Shown here: positions 17,966 through 26,488 of the stretch, one piece after another
Layout of the letters: every line of letters begins with the position of its first letter
Position numbering within the stretch: the first letter of the stretch is position 1
Assembly (NCBI RefSeq): GCF_027923555.1
Contig: NZ_AP025523.1
Span: forward strand, 2,298,484-2,362,483
Direction: 5' to 3'
Length of the DNA: 64,000 bases
From: Vulcanimicrobium alpinum
Lineage (GTDB): Bacteria > Vulcanimicrobiota > Vulcanimicrobiia > Vulcanimicrobiales > Vulcanimicrobiaceae
The notes under the pieces: model-generated
The model's database searches: none
What the model saw: only the letters and a program-made list of their open reading frames with translations
What the model was told of the DNA's origin: nothing
Program-made: the position numbers and the translations under genes

Positions 17966-17983
17966 CGTTCTTTCATTAGAACG
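17966..17983. promoter_or_regulatory. Inverted repeat between hpt and ftsH
   Basis: A perfect 6-bp inverted repeat (CGTTCT / AGAACG) with a 6-base AT-rich centre lies 21 bases before the ftsH ATG, in the most AT-rich patch of this GC-rich region. It could be an operator for separate ftsH control or a small mRNA hairpin. No convincing -35/-10 pair was found around it. Confidence 0.35.
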
Positions 17984-18026
17984 TTTCTCGTGAAGACTCG
18001 TCTCGTGAGGGATTGGTGCCGGGATT

Positions 18027-18599
18027 TCACGCGGGAAGCACCTCCGGCCTCAGTTTCGCGAGATAGGGGAGAGTCCGGTAACGTTCCTGATAGTCCAGAC
18101 CGTACCCTACGACGAACTCGTCCGGGCACGTCAAACCCGTGTAATCCACGGTCACGTCGATCGCTCGGTGGTAGGGCTTGTCGAGCAGGACCGCCGCCCG
18201 CAGGGACGCCGGCTGGCGATTCCCCAGCATCGCCCGAAGGTAGTGCAGAGTGTGACCGTTGTCGATGATGTCCTCGACGATCACGACGTACTTCCCCTCG
18301 ATCGCGTAGGTGGTGTCCTGGACCAGCCGCACCTCGCCGCTCGAGCGGTGCGCGTTGCCGTACGAGGAGACGGCGATGAAATCGAGCTGCACGTCGGTCG
18401 GGCCGCCGGGGACCTCGGCGAGGGCTCGCGCGAGGTCGGCGGTCACGAAGACCGCGCCTTTGAGGACGCCGACGAGCACCAGCGGCCGGTCCGCGTAATC
18501 GCGCGCGATCTCTCCGGCCATGCGCCGGATCGCGCCGGCGATCGTCTCCGCGTCGAGCAGAATCGTCTCGATCCCCGGCGGGAGGGTCTGGTGCTGCAC
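18027..18599 (-). CDS. hpt: Hypoxanthine(-guanine) phosphoribosyltransferase
   Basis: 190 residues, usual size. The PRPP-binding loop VVIVEDIIDNGHTL, the pyrophosphate loop LVGVLKGAVFVTADL, SSYG and the C-terminal DEFVVGYGLDY base-binding segment are all present. The enzyme salvages hypoxanthine and guanine to IMP and GMP. The GTG start at 18599 lacks a strong ribosome site, but the conserved region begins directly after it. It lies between tilS and ftsH. Confidence 0.96.
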   Translation of the reverse strand: MQHQTLPPGIETILLDAETIAGAIRRMAGEIARDYADRPLVLVGVLKGAVFVTADLARALAEVPGGPTDVQLDFIAVSSYGNAHRSSGEVRLVQDTTYAIEGKYVVIVEDIIDNGHTLHYLRAMLGNRQPASLRAAVLLDKPYHRAIDVTVDYTGLTCPDEFVVGYGLDYQERYRTLPYLAKLRPEVLPA

Positions 18600-18664
18600 G
18601 CGAGCGCGTTCGCGCGGCGGGCCGGAAACTCCGTGGTGCCGCGGCGGATGCGCGAGCTCGAACC

Positions 18665-19480
18665 TCAGGGCGGGCCCGGATCCCCCTCGCGTTCGAGCAC
18701 GGCGTCGATCAGCGCGAGCGAGACGTCGCGCGCGTCGGCGGCGGCGAGCCGCGCGCGCAGGGCTCGCCGGCGTTCGCCCGTCGGCGTCGCCGCGATCTCG
18801 GCCCGCGCGATCGCCGCGTACCGCGCGACGGCGCGGTCGAGCCGCGGGAAGTCGCGGCGCAGCGCCGCCAGGTGCGCGCGCAACGCGTTGCGGCGATAGC
18901 GCAGGTCGTCGTTGGTGGGATCGAGCGCGTACGGCAGACCACTGTGCCGCAATTCAACCTGGAGTTCGTCGCGCGCGACGCGCAGGAGCGGACGCACCAG
19001 CGCGATCCCGTCGCCGAACGCGCGCCGCTCGGCGATCCCCGCGAGCCCCGCGAACCCGGCGCCGCGAAAGAGCGCGAGCAGCACAGTCTCCGTCTGATCT
19101 TCGGCGGTGTGCGCCGTCACGACCGCGGCGCAGCCCTCGGCGGCGGCGATCCGGCCGAGCGCGTCGTAGCGCAGCGCGCGCAGCGTCGCTTCATCGTCGC
19201 GCGAAGCCTGCAGACGTGCGACGCGCACCCGCCGTCCGAGCCGCGTCCCGATCGACTGCACGACGCACTCGTCCTGCAGCGCGCCGGCGCGCGTCCCGTG
19301 ATCGACGAAGGCGAACACCGCGTCGCCGCCGGCTTCGCGGACGAGCCGGTCGACGAGCGACGCCAGCGCGACCGAGTCGGGGCCGCCGGAGATCGCGACG
19401 CAGACGCCGCGCCGGGCGTCCGTGCCGAGCACGCGGCGCACGATCGCGTCGAGCGCGCGCTCGGGCCGCGCTCCGCGCAC
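18665..19480 (-). CDS. tilS: tRNA(Ile)-lysidine synthetase, short form
   Basis: 271 residues with the PP-loop ATP-binding motif SGGPDSVAL, the FVDHGTRAG strand, VVTAHTAEDQTETVLL and RPLLRVARDEL. TilS converts the CAU-anticodon tRNA-Ile wobble C to lysidine so it reads AUA. The protein ends soon after the N-terminal domain and linker, without the C-terminal substrate-recognition domains of longer TilS proteins; short forms are known. It heads the tilS-hpt-ftsH group and follows smpB by 35 bases. Confidence 0.93.
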   Translation of the reverse strand: MRGARPERALDAIVRRVLGTDARRGVCVAISGGPDSVALASLVDRLVREAGGDAVFAFVDHGTRAGALQDECVVQSIGTRLGRRVRVARLQASRDDEATLRALRYDALGRIAAAEGCAAVVTAHTAEDQTETVLLALFRGAGFAGLAGIAERRAFGDGIALVRPLLRVARDELQVELRHSGLPYALDPTNDDLRYRRNALRAHLAALRRDFPRLDRAVARYAAIARAEIAATPTGERRRALRARLAAADARDVSLALIDAVLEREGDPGPP

Positions 19481-19515
19481 CGTTCAGGCCCGCCCGCTCG
19501 GCTCGCGCACGTCCG

Positions 19516-20016
19516 CTACCGCGAGACCGAGCGCGCGATCTCGCGTTCGACGTCGCGCGCTTGAATGTCGCGCCGGCGATCCCAGAGTTTCTTGCCCTTC
19601 ACCAGCGCCAGTTCGATCTTCACGCGCCCGTTCTTGAAGTACATCCGCCACGGCACGAGCGTCAGCCCTTTCTCGGCGGCGCGGCCGGCAAGGCGCGCGA
19701 TCTGCTCGCGGTGCAGCAGCAGCTTGCGCGGCCGATTCGGCTCGTGGTTGAAGTACGAGCCCTCCTTGTAGACGGGAATCGTCAGGTTCATCAGCCAGAG
19801 TTCGCCGTCGCGCAGGCGCGCGAACGCTTCGTTGATCGAGATCGTCCCTTGGCGGATCGTCTTGATCTCGGTGCCGGTGAGCGCGATCCCGGTTTCGAGC
19901 GATTCGAGTTTCTCGTACTCGTGGCGCGCACGGCGGTTGTCGAACGATGGTTCCGGTGCTTTCTTCACGGCGCGCTCGGCCTTGGCGGCTTCGCGCACCT
20001 GCTTCATCCGCGCCAT
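19516..20016 (-). CDS. smpB: SsrA-binding protein SmpB
   Basis: 166 residues. The SmpB core is clear: RRARHEYEKLESLETGIALTGTEIK, INEAFARLRDGELWLMNL, YFNHEPNRPRKLLLHR, and the basic tail KLWDRRRDIQARDVERE that enters the mRNA channel. SmpB delivers tmRNA to stalled ribosomes. An N-terminal Lys-rich extension of about 20 residues is present. The ATG overlaps the stop of the upstream thioesterase gene (ATGA). No ssrA gene is visible nearby. Confidence 0.97.
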   Translation of the reverse strand: MARMKQVREAAKAERAVKKAPEPSFDNRRARHEYEKLESLETGIALTGTEIKTIRQGTISINEAFARLRDGELWLMNLTIPVYKEGSYFNHEPNRPRKLLLHREQIARLAGRAAEKGLTLVPWRMYFKNGRVKIELALVKGKKLWDRRRDIQARDVEREIARSVSR

Positions 20017-20459
20017 CAGACCGCGTCCGGGATGCCGTACCGCTCCTTGCCGAGCGGGCCGCGCGAGACGAACGAACCTTCGGCGCTCGCGAGCAGCGTG
20101 CCGTCGGCGAGCTCGATCGACGCATCGAGGCCGAGCACGTTGCGGCGTTTCCAGCGCACGGTCGCGCTGACGACGAGCGGTTCACCGAGCGGCACCGGCG
20201 CGCGAAAGCGCAGATCCATCGACGCGGTGACGCCGCGCTCGCCGACGCGGCCGCACGCGTGCGCCATCGCTTCGTCGATCAGCGTCATCACGATCCCGCC
20301 GTGCGCCGTCCCGCGCCAGCCCTGAAACTTCTCCGGCAGCGCGATCTTTGCGCGCACGCCGTCGTCGCCGTCAGGTGCGAACTCCAAGTGCAGTCCGTCG
20401 GGGTTGAGCGGACCGCACGCGAAACAGTGTCCGTCGTCGACGTAGGCCCGATCGGTCAC
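20016..20459 (-). CDS. Hotdog-fold thioesterase (PaaI/4HBT-like)
   Basis: 147 residues with an N-terminal CFACGPLNPDGLHL motif and the hotdog core WRGTAHGGIVMTLIDEAMAHAC followed by TASMDLRFRAPVPLGEPL. These motifs define small acyl-CoA thioesterases, which hydrolyse acyl- or aryl-CoA. The GTG start at 20459 overlaps the TPR gene stop (GTGA) and its own stop overlaps smpB, so three genes are coupled. The substrate is not predictable. Confidence 0.88.
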   Translation of the reverse strand: MTDRAYVDDGHCFACGPLNPDGLHLEFAPDGDDGVRAKIALPEKFQGWRGTAHGGIVMTLIDEAMAHACGRVGERGVTASMDLRFRAPVPLGEPLVVSATVRWKRRNVLGLDASIELADGTLLASAEGSFVSRGPLGKERYGIPDAV

Positions 20460-21436
20460 TTCTTCTTCTTCGACGCCGGCGTCGCCGACGCGAGCGGCGA
20501 CGGAGCCGGCGTCACCTTGCCGTAGTCGCCGTTGTCGATCTTGCGCAGCAGCGTGCTGGCGTAGGCGACGTCGGAGCCGGCGGTGATCGACGCTTTCAGC
20601 ACGCGCCGCGCGTCGTCGGGCTTCTTCTCGTCGAGGTAGATGCGCGCGAGCAGCGTGTAGCCGTGCTGTCCCGACTCGCCGACGTGACCGACGTCGGCCT
20701 GCAGGCCGCGCGTGATGTATGAGACGGCGGCGTCGTACTGCTGCAGATCGTGCATCACCGACGCGATATGAAAGTAGATGTCGGCGTAGTCGGGAACGTG
20801 GTTGGGGACATCGATGATCGTGGTGAGCGCGCGCTGCGGATCCTTCAGATCGATCTGATAGATCTCGGCGAGGTACTCGCGCGCCAATACGTTGTGCGGA
20901 TCGCTCGCGAGCGCGGCGAGAAACTCCGTCTTCGCGCGGTTGGCGCTGCGCTCGGCTTCGCGCATGATCCCCAGGCCCGTGTGCGCGGCCTGCGACGCCG
21001 GGTCGAGCTGCACCGCGGCGTTAAATTCCTCGCGCGCGTCGACCGTGCGGTCGCGTCCCGCCAGCGACGCGAAGAGATACGAGAATCCGAGCCGGATGTG
21101 GACCAGCGCGCTCTTGGGATTCTTCGCCAGTGCGTCCTCTTCGTCGTTCACCAGCGAGTCGAGCGCGCCCGGCGTCTGCGCGACCGTGGCGTTCATGAAC
21201 GACAGCGCGAGCGTGTTGTCGGGGATGACCGCGAGCGCGGCGTCGAAGCCTTTGCGCGCCGCGTCGAAATCGCGCGTGTAGAAGCCGCGGAAACCCTGAC
21301 CGAGCGGACCGGTGAACGCGGCGTTGCGGTAATCGTCGCGCGCGGCGGCGGGCGCCGGAGCGGGCGCGGGCGACGCGGCCAGGAGCGGGACGCCGCACGA
21401 CACGGCGAGCGACAGCGCGAAGAGACGTCGGATCAC
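20456..21436 (-). CDS. Secreted TPR-repeat protein
   Basis: 326 residues from a GTG at 21436. A signal peptide (MIRRLFALSLAVSCGVPLLAAS) and an Ala/Pro linker precede several tetratricopeptide repeats (for example GFRGFYTRDFDAARKGFDAA and AHTGLGIMREAERSANRAK). The C-terminus is a Pro/Ala tail ending in four lysines. It likely scaffolds periplasmic protein complexes; nothing points to a specific partner. It overlaps the thioesterase start. Confidence 0.82.
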   Translation of the reverse strand: MIRRLFALSLAVSCGVPLLAASPAPAPAPAAARDDYRNAAFTGPLGQGFRGFYTRDFDAARKGFDAALAVIPDNTLALSFMNATVAQTPGALDSLVNDEEDALAKNPKSALVHIRLGFSYLFASLAGRDRTVDAREEFNAAVQLDPASQAAHTGLGIMREAERSANRAKTEFLAALASDPHNVLAREYLAEIYQIDLKDPQRALTTIIDVPNHVPDYADIYFHIASVMHDLQQYDAAVSYITRGLQADVGHVGESGQHGYTLLARIYLDEKKPDDARRVLKASITAGSDVAYASTLLRKIDNGDYGKVTPAPSPLASATPASKKKK

Positions 21437-21486
21437 AGCGATGGTGCAGGTTCGGCCGCCGGCGGCGACTTCCGCTTGCCTCGCGC

Positions 21487-22212
21487 TCAGCGGCCGACGA
21501 GCAGCCGGCGGGCGAGCGCGTCCGGCAGGCCCGCGGTCGCGATCTTCTCCTGCACCTGCGCGATCGGATACTCGATCCGTTCGATGCGCACGGTACGCTC
21601 GACGGTATCGAAAAAGCCGAACGACGCGCGCGGGTTGAGGTCGCGCGGCTGGCCGAGGCTGCCGACGTTGATCAGATAGCGCACGCCGTCGAGCAGCCGG
21701 ACTTCGCCGCCCTGCTGGAGATGCTGATGTTCGATCCTGCCGTCGGGCTGGAGCGCGTACACTTCGGCGATGTGCGTGTGTCCGATGAAGATGATCGGCG
21801 CGTCGGTCGATGCGAACGCGCGCGCGGCGCCCGGCTTGTCGAGGATGTACTCGAAGTAGTTGACCGGCGCGCCGTGGACGAGCAGAAACTCCGGCATGCG
21901 GAACTCGTAACCGAGCTGATCGAGCCACGCGCGGTTTTCCGGCAGCAGGACGCCTTGCGTCCACTTCATCGCCTCGCGCGCGGCCGGATTGAAGTACGTG
22001 AGTCCGAAGTCGTCGATCGCGGCGACGTCGTGGTTCCCCAGCACCGTCGCGGTGGCACGCGTCCGCATCCGCTCGACGCACTCGTTGGGATTGGGGCCGT
22101 AGCCCACGATATCGCCCAAGCACAGCACGGCGTCGTCGTCGCGAATCTGCGCGAACGCGGCGTCCAGCGCCTCGAGGTTCGAGTGGACGTCCGAGAGGAC
22201 GGCGTACCTCAC
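21487..22212 (-). CDS. Calcineurin-like metallophosphoesterase (YfcE/DR1281 type)
   Basis: 241 residues with all metal-site motifs in order: SDVHSN, GDIVGYGPNP, GNHD, VHGAP and GHTH. This architecture fits small cytoplasmic phosphodiesterases. The C-terminal half holds a GSLGQPRD motif common to the family. The GTG start at 22212 overlaps the hisC stop by 4 bases. The physiological substrate is unknown. Confidence 0.92.
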   Translation of the reverse strand: MRYAVLSDVHSNLEALDAAFAQIRDDDAVLCLGDIVGYGPNPNECVERMRTRATATVLGNHDVAAIDDFGLTYFNPAAREAMKWTQGVLLPENRAWLDQLGYEFRMPEFLLVHGAPVNYFEYILDKPGAARAFASTDAPIIFIGHTHIAEVYALQPDGRIEHQHLQQGGEVRLLDGVRYLINVGSLGQPRDLNPRASFGFFDTVERTVRIERIEYPIAQVQEKIATAGLPDALARRLLVGR

Positions 22213-23336
22213 CGGGCCGCCTTCTCCCGCACCCCGTCGAGCGCCTCGGCGAAGCGTTCGGCGAAGGCGGCGCGCTCCGTCGCGGTCCCCACGGTGACGC
22301 GGATGTAGCCGTCGATCGGCGGCGCCCACGGCTTGCGCACGAACACGCCCAGCTCCAGCAGCGCCGTCACCATCGCGTCCGCCTGCGCGCGCGTCCCGAT
22401 CCCGATGCAGACGAAATTTGTCCGCGACGGGAGCGACGGCGCGCCGTGCGCGGCGGCGAGCGCGTGATACTCGGCGCGTCCGCGTTCGACTTCGGCGACG
22501 ACGCCGCGCAGAAACGCGTCGTCGTCGAGCGCCGCCAGCGCGCCGATCTGCGCCGTGCGGTTGACGCCGAAGTGCAGCCGGAGCTTCTGAAACGCCGCGA
22601 TGACGTCGCTCGAGGCGATCGCGTAGCCGATCCGCGCGCCGGCCATCCCGAACGCCTTCGAGAACGTGCGCGTGCGGATCGTGCGCGGGTCGACCACGTC
22701 GGACGGCAGTTCGTCGCGCGAGACGAAGTCGGCGTAGGCTTCGTCGAGGAACAGCAGCACGTCGGAGGGGAGCGCCTCGCGCAGCGACGCCAGCGTCGCA
22801 CGATCGACGAAGCCGCCCGACGGGTTGTCGGGATTCGCGACGTACACGAGTTTTGCGCCGCTGCGCCGCACCGCGTCCACGATCGCATCGGGGACGATCC
22901 CGCCTCGTTCGTCGGGCTCCGCGAACTCCGCGCGCGCACCGAACGCGTTGAGATGGTAGAACAGCGTCGGGTACGTCCCGAGCGTCGCGACGCAGGCATC
23001 GCCCGGGCCGCAGAACGCGCGCACGATCAGCCCCATGAGGTCGTCGATCCCGCTCGCGATCACGAGCTCGTCGACGGTGCAGCCGTGGCGCGCGGCGAGC
23101 GCCGTGCGCAGCGCGATGGACTCCGGGTCGCCGTACCACGATGTCAGCGCGACCGCGTCACGCATTGCCGCGATCGCCCGCGGCGACGGTCCGAACGCGC
23201 TCTCGTTGGCGCCGAGGCGGAGCAGTTCGGTGCGGCCGACCCGGCGCGCCAGCTCTTCGGGCGCGACGAACGGCGTCATCGGCGGGATCGCCGCGACGAG
23301 CGGCGTCGGGTGCGGCAGGCGGGACTCCGGGCTCAC
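22209..23336 (-). CDS. hisC: Histidinol-phosphate aminotransferase
   Basis: 375 residues, fold type I PLP aminotransferase. LRLGANESAFGPSP at the N-terminus, NPDNPSGG, LDEAYADF and the PLP-lysine region TFSKAFGMAGARIGYAI identify the HisC family. It makes histidinol phosphate from imidazole acetol phosphate. No other his genes are adjacent, so an aromatic aminotransferase role is also possible. The GTG start overlaps the BON lipoprotein gene stop. Confidence 0.9.
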   Translation of the reverse strand: MSPESRLPHPTPLVAAIPPMTPFVAPEELARRVGRTELLRLGANESAFGPSPRAIAAMRDAVALTSWYGDPESIALRTALAARHGCTVDELVIASGIDDLMGLIVRAFCGPGDACVATLGTYPTLFYHLNAFGARAEFAEPDERGGIVPDAIVDAVRRSGAKLVYVANPDNPSGGFVDRATLASLREALPSDVLLFLDEAYADFVSRDELPSDVVDPRTIRTRTFSKAFGMAGARIGYAIASSDVIAAFQKLRLHFGVNRTAQIGALAALDDDAFLRGVVAEVERGRAEYHALAAAHGAPSLPSRTNFVCIGIGTRAQADAMVTALLELGVFVRKPWAPPIDGYIRVTVGTATERAAFAERFAEALDGVREKAAR

Positions 23337-23887
23337 GGCTGTTCGACCCTGATGCGGTCGACGACGTTGCGGATCCCCGACGTTCCACGCGCCGCCGCGA
23401 CGACGGCGTCGCGCGTCTTCGCATCGGCGACGGTCCCCTCGAGGGTCGCTGTCCCGCCGTCGACGCGCACCGACACCTTCTGAAAGCCGAGTTCGGCGGT
23501 GTATGCGGCGACGATGCGCGTCGCGAGCGCCGCGTCGCCGAGTTGGCGTTTGGGACGCGGGCCGTTGGGGTCGACGCGGACCTGATCGACGACGACGCGC
23601 ACGCCGGCGACCCCGCGCGCCGAGCGCACGACGCGCTTCTTCGCGTCCATGCTGCGGACGCTGCCCCGCAGGGTGACGACGCCGTCGCGCGCTACGACGC
23701 CGAGCGTCGTCGCGGAGTCGGGATCCTCGGCGGTCAGCTTCGCTTTCACAGCGGCGAGGGTGACGCCGTCGCGCAGGACATCGGTCGCGGCGCGCGTTCC
23801 GAACGGTTCGGGCGCTTTCGTCTGCTGGTCGCCGCCGCAGCCTGCGACGAGCAGGCCGGCGGCGAACGCGAGCGCGCGCCGCATCAT
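23333..23887 (-). CDS. BON-domain lipoprotein
   Basis: 184 residues. The signal peptide ends in a lipobox with Cys17 (LLVAGC). Two BON modules follow, each with a T(V/L)xGxV core: VVTLRGSVRSMDAKK and TATLEGTVADAKT. BON domains bind phospholipid or peptidoglycan, as in OsmY and DolP, so an outer-membrane or periplasmic role is expected. The ATG at 23887 overlaps the moeA stop, so it is coupled to moeA despite having no evident link to cofactor synthesis. Confidence 0.88.
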   Translation of the reverse strand: MMRRALAFAAGLLVAGCGGDQQTKAPEPFGTRAATDVLRDGVTLAAVKAKLTAEDPDSATTLGVVARDGVVTLRGSVRSMDAKKRVVRSARGVAGVRVVVDQVRVDPNGPRPKRQLGDAALATRIVAAYTAELGFQKVSVRVDGGTATLEGTVADAKTRDAVVAAARGTSGIRNVVDRIRVEQP

Positions 23888-25131
23888 CGACCTCCGAAAC
23901 CGAGCACGGTCACCGCGGCGCCCGATTCGATCCGGGACGACTCCGGTCCGACGACGACGTACCCGCCGGCGCGCGCGAGCAGGCTCGTATGGGACGACCG
24001 CAGCACCAGCGGCCGCGCGCCGTCGGCGCCGACCGCCGCCGGGACGTACCACGTCCAGCCCGGCCGCCCGCCGAACGGCGCCGCGGCGACGGTCGCGATC
24101 CGGCGGACTGCGGCGTGCCGCTCGCCGGTGAGCGCGCGGACGATCGGCGCCGCGACCGCTTCGAGGATCATCAACGCCGAGGTGGGATTCCCCGGCAGCC
24201 CCAGGACCGGACGCGCGCCGATCGCCGCCAGCACCGTCGGTTTCCCAGGCTTGACCTTGAGCCCGTGCACGACGATCCCCGGCGCCCCGAGCCGTGCGAT
24301 CGCCGCCGGGACGTGGTCGCGGGCGCCGACCGACGAGCCGCCGGTGAGGACGACCGCGTCGGCGCCGGCGAGCCCGTCGGCGATCCGCGCTGCGATCGCG
24401 TCTTCCTCGTCGACTGCGCGCGGGAGGTGCACGACGGTGCAGCCCATCGCCAGGAGGCTGCCGGCGATCGCCCAGCGGTTGGAGTCGCGGACCTGGCCGG
24501 TCCCGGGATGCTCGGCCGCATCGACGAGTTCGTCGCCCGTCGAGACGACCGCGATCCGGGGGCGGACGAAGACCGGAACGTCGACGATCCCCAGCGTCGC
24601 CAGCACCGAGAGTTCCGGGGCGGCGATCCGGCAGCCCGCGCCGACAATGCGGTCGCCGGGCCGCATGTCGTCACCGCGCGGCGTGAACGAGTCGCCGGCG
24701 GCCGGCGCGGCGTCGACCGCGATCGACTCGCCGTCGTCGCGCACGTTCTCGAGCGGGACGACGGCGTCGGCGCCGGGCGGCAGCACGCCGCCGGTCGGGA
24801 TCCGCATCGCCTCGCCGACGTGCACCGGTCCGGGCGGCGCCGCGCCCATCCGGATCGTGCCGGCGATCCGCCGCAGTGCCGTGCCGTCCGTGGAGCGCAC
24901 GGCGAAGCCGTCCATCGTCGAGCGCGCATCGGCGGGGTAGAACGCTTCCGCGACCGCGTCTTGCGCAAGGACGCGGCCGAAGGCGTCGGCGAGCGCGACC
25001 CGCTCGATCCCCGGCGGCATCGGCCGCACCGCGGCGAGGTAGGCCGCGACGGCCTCCGCAGGCTCCCGCAGCCGTTCGACGTCGAAGCCCTCGCCCGGGC
25101 GCATCGCTCGCATCCTCGCGCGCTTCGACAC
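23884..25131 (-). CDS. moeA: Molybdopterin molybdenumtransferase MoeA
   Basis: 415 residues with the MoeA domain order. STMDGFAVRS, IPTGGVLPPGADAVV, VVSTGDELVD, VLTGGSSVGARDHV, VKPGKPT and LGLPGNPTSALM are all present; the last contains the molybdate/MPT-binding loop. MoeA inserts molybdate into adenylated molybdopterin. The window has no other Moco genes and no clear molybdoenzyme. It is first in the minus-strand run and its start region is divergent from serS. Confidence 0.96.
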   Translation of the reverse strand: MSKRARMRAMRPGEGFDVERLREPAEAVAAYLAAVRPMPPGIERVALADAFGRVLAQDAVAEAFYPADARSTMDGFAVRSTDGTALRRIAGTIRMGAAPPGPVHVGEAMRIPTGGVLPPGADAVVPLENVRDDGESIAVDAAPAAGDSFTPRGDDMRPGDRIVGAGCRIAAPELSVLATLGIVDVPVFVRPRIAVVSTGDELVDAAEHPGTGQVRDSNRWAIAGSLLAMGCTVVHLPRAVDEEDAIAARIADGLAGADAVVLTGGSSVGARDHVPAAIARLGAPGIVVHGLKVKPGKPTVLAAIGARPVLGLPGNPTSALMILEAVAAPIVRALTGERHAAVRRIATVAAAPFGGRPGWTWYVPAAVGADGARPLVLRSSHTSLLARAGGYVVVGPESSRIESGAAVTVLGFGGR

Positions 25132-25177
25132 GGCTACGGTAGGACACCGCCCGCGCGCTGCGTAACGGCGCGCGGTC

Positions 25178-26488
25178 GTGCTGAATCTCGAGCTGCTGCG
25201 CCGCGAACCCGATCACGTCCGCGTCGCCGCACGGCGGCGCGGCGGCACGGCGGAGTTCGTCGACCGCGTGCTCGCACTCGACGCGCAGCGCCGCGCGGCG
25301 ACCACCGCGGTCGAGTCGCGCAAGGCCGAGAAGAACGCGCTCACCGCCCAGATTGCGAACGCCGCCGACAAAAAAGCCGCCGCCGGCGAACTGCGTCCGC
25401 GCATCGCCGAACTCGACGCGCAGATCGCCGCGACCGGCGAAGAGATTCCGCGCCTCGACGAGACGATCGAACGCGAACTCGCGGAGATCCCGAACCTGCT
25501 CGATCCGAGCGTCCCCGACGGTTCCGACGAAGCGGCGAACGTGGAGATCCGCCGCTGGGGGACGCCGCCGGCGTTCGGCTTCACGCCGAAACCGCATTGG
25601 GAGATCGGCGAGGCGCTGGAGATCTTCGACTTCGAACGCGCCGCGAAGCTCAGCGGCGCGCGCTTCGCGGTCCTGCGCGGCGCGGGCGCGCGGCTCTCGC
25701 GCGCGCTGGTGCAGTTCTTCCTCGACCGCGCGGCCCGCAACGCCTACGTCGAGATCAACCCGCCGCTGCTGGTGACGCGATCGACGATGTGGTCGACCGG
25801 CCAGCTCTCGAAGTTCGCCGATCAGATGTACGTCTTCGAGGGCGACGACGCCGGCGAGCCGATGTATCTCATCCCGACCGCGGAGGTGCCGCTGACCGCG
25901 ATGCACCGCGACGAGATCCTCGCCGGCGAAGCGCTCCCGCTGCAGTATGCGGCGTATACGCCGTGCTTCCGCAAAGAGGCCGGCGCCGCGGGACGCGACA
26001 CGCGCGGCCTGGTGCGCCAGCATCAGTTCGAAAAGGTCGAGCTGATGTGGGTTTCCACGCCGGAGCGCTCGTTCGACGATCTCGAAACGCTCACGCGCAA
26101 CGCGGCAGGCCTGCTCGAGGAACTGGGGCTCGCGCATCGCGTGATGCTGCTGTGCGCGGGCGACGTCGGCTTCAACGCGGCGAAGACCTACGACGTCGAA
26201 GTGTGGCTGCCGGGCGCGCAGGCGTACCGCGAGATCTCGTCGTGCTCGAACTGCACCGACTTCCAGGCTCGTCGCTCCGCGATCCGCTACCGGCCCGAGC
26301 CGGGCGCGAAACCGCAATTCGCGCACACGCTCAACGGCTCGGGGCTCGCCGTCGGGCGCACCCTGCTGGCGCTGATCGAAAATTATCAGCGCGCCGACGG
26401 CGGCGTCGACGTTCCCACGGTGCTGCGTCCGTTCGCCGGGTTCGCGTCGATCGAGCCCGACGGCAGCGTCCTCCCGCACGTGTCGTGA
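25178..26488 (+). CDS. serS: Seryl-tRNA synthetase
   Basis: 436 residues: an N-terminal coiled-coil arm (about residues 25-110, rich in Ala/Glu/Lys/Arg) that grips the long variable arm of tRNA-Ser, then the class II core with motif 1 (VEINPPLL), motif 2 (PCFRKEAGAAGRDTRG) and motif 3 (NGSGLAVGRTLLALIE). A GTG at 25178 starts the protein with the standard MLNLELLRREPD. It is divergent from moeA and coupled to the Sua5/TsaC gene. Confidence 0.97.
   Translation: MLNLELLRREPDHVRVAARRRGGTAEFVDRVLALDAQRRAATTAVESRKAEKNALTAQIANAADKKAAAGELRPRIAELDAQIAATGEEIPRLDETIERELAEIPNLLDPSVPDGSDEAANVEIRRWGTPPAFGFTPKPHWEIGEALEIFDFERAAKLSGARFAVLRGAGARLSRALVQFFLDRAARNAYVEINPPLLVTRSTMWSTGQLSKFADQMYVFEGDDAGEPMYLIPTAEVPLTAMHRDEILAGEALPLQYAAYTPCFRKEAGAAGRDTRGLVRQHQFEKVELMWVSTPERSFDDLETLTRNAAGLLEELGLAHRVMLLCAGDVGFNAAKTYDVEVWLPGAQAYREISSCSNCTDFQARRSAIRYRPEPGAKPQFAHTLNGSGLAVGRTLLALIENYQRADGGVDVPTVLRPFAGFASIEPDGSVLPHVS

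Noticed and set aside
23989-26484. Very long plus-strand open frame (over 800 codons) before the Sua5/TsaC domain
   Set aside because: It runs antisense to moeA and then in an alternative frame through serS. Its translation is Arg/Ala/Asp-rich with no motif. High GC gives few stop codons in shadow frames; only the part from 26485 is a gene.
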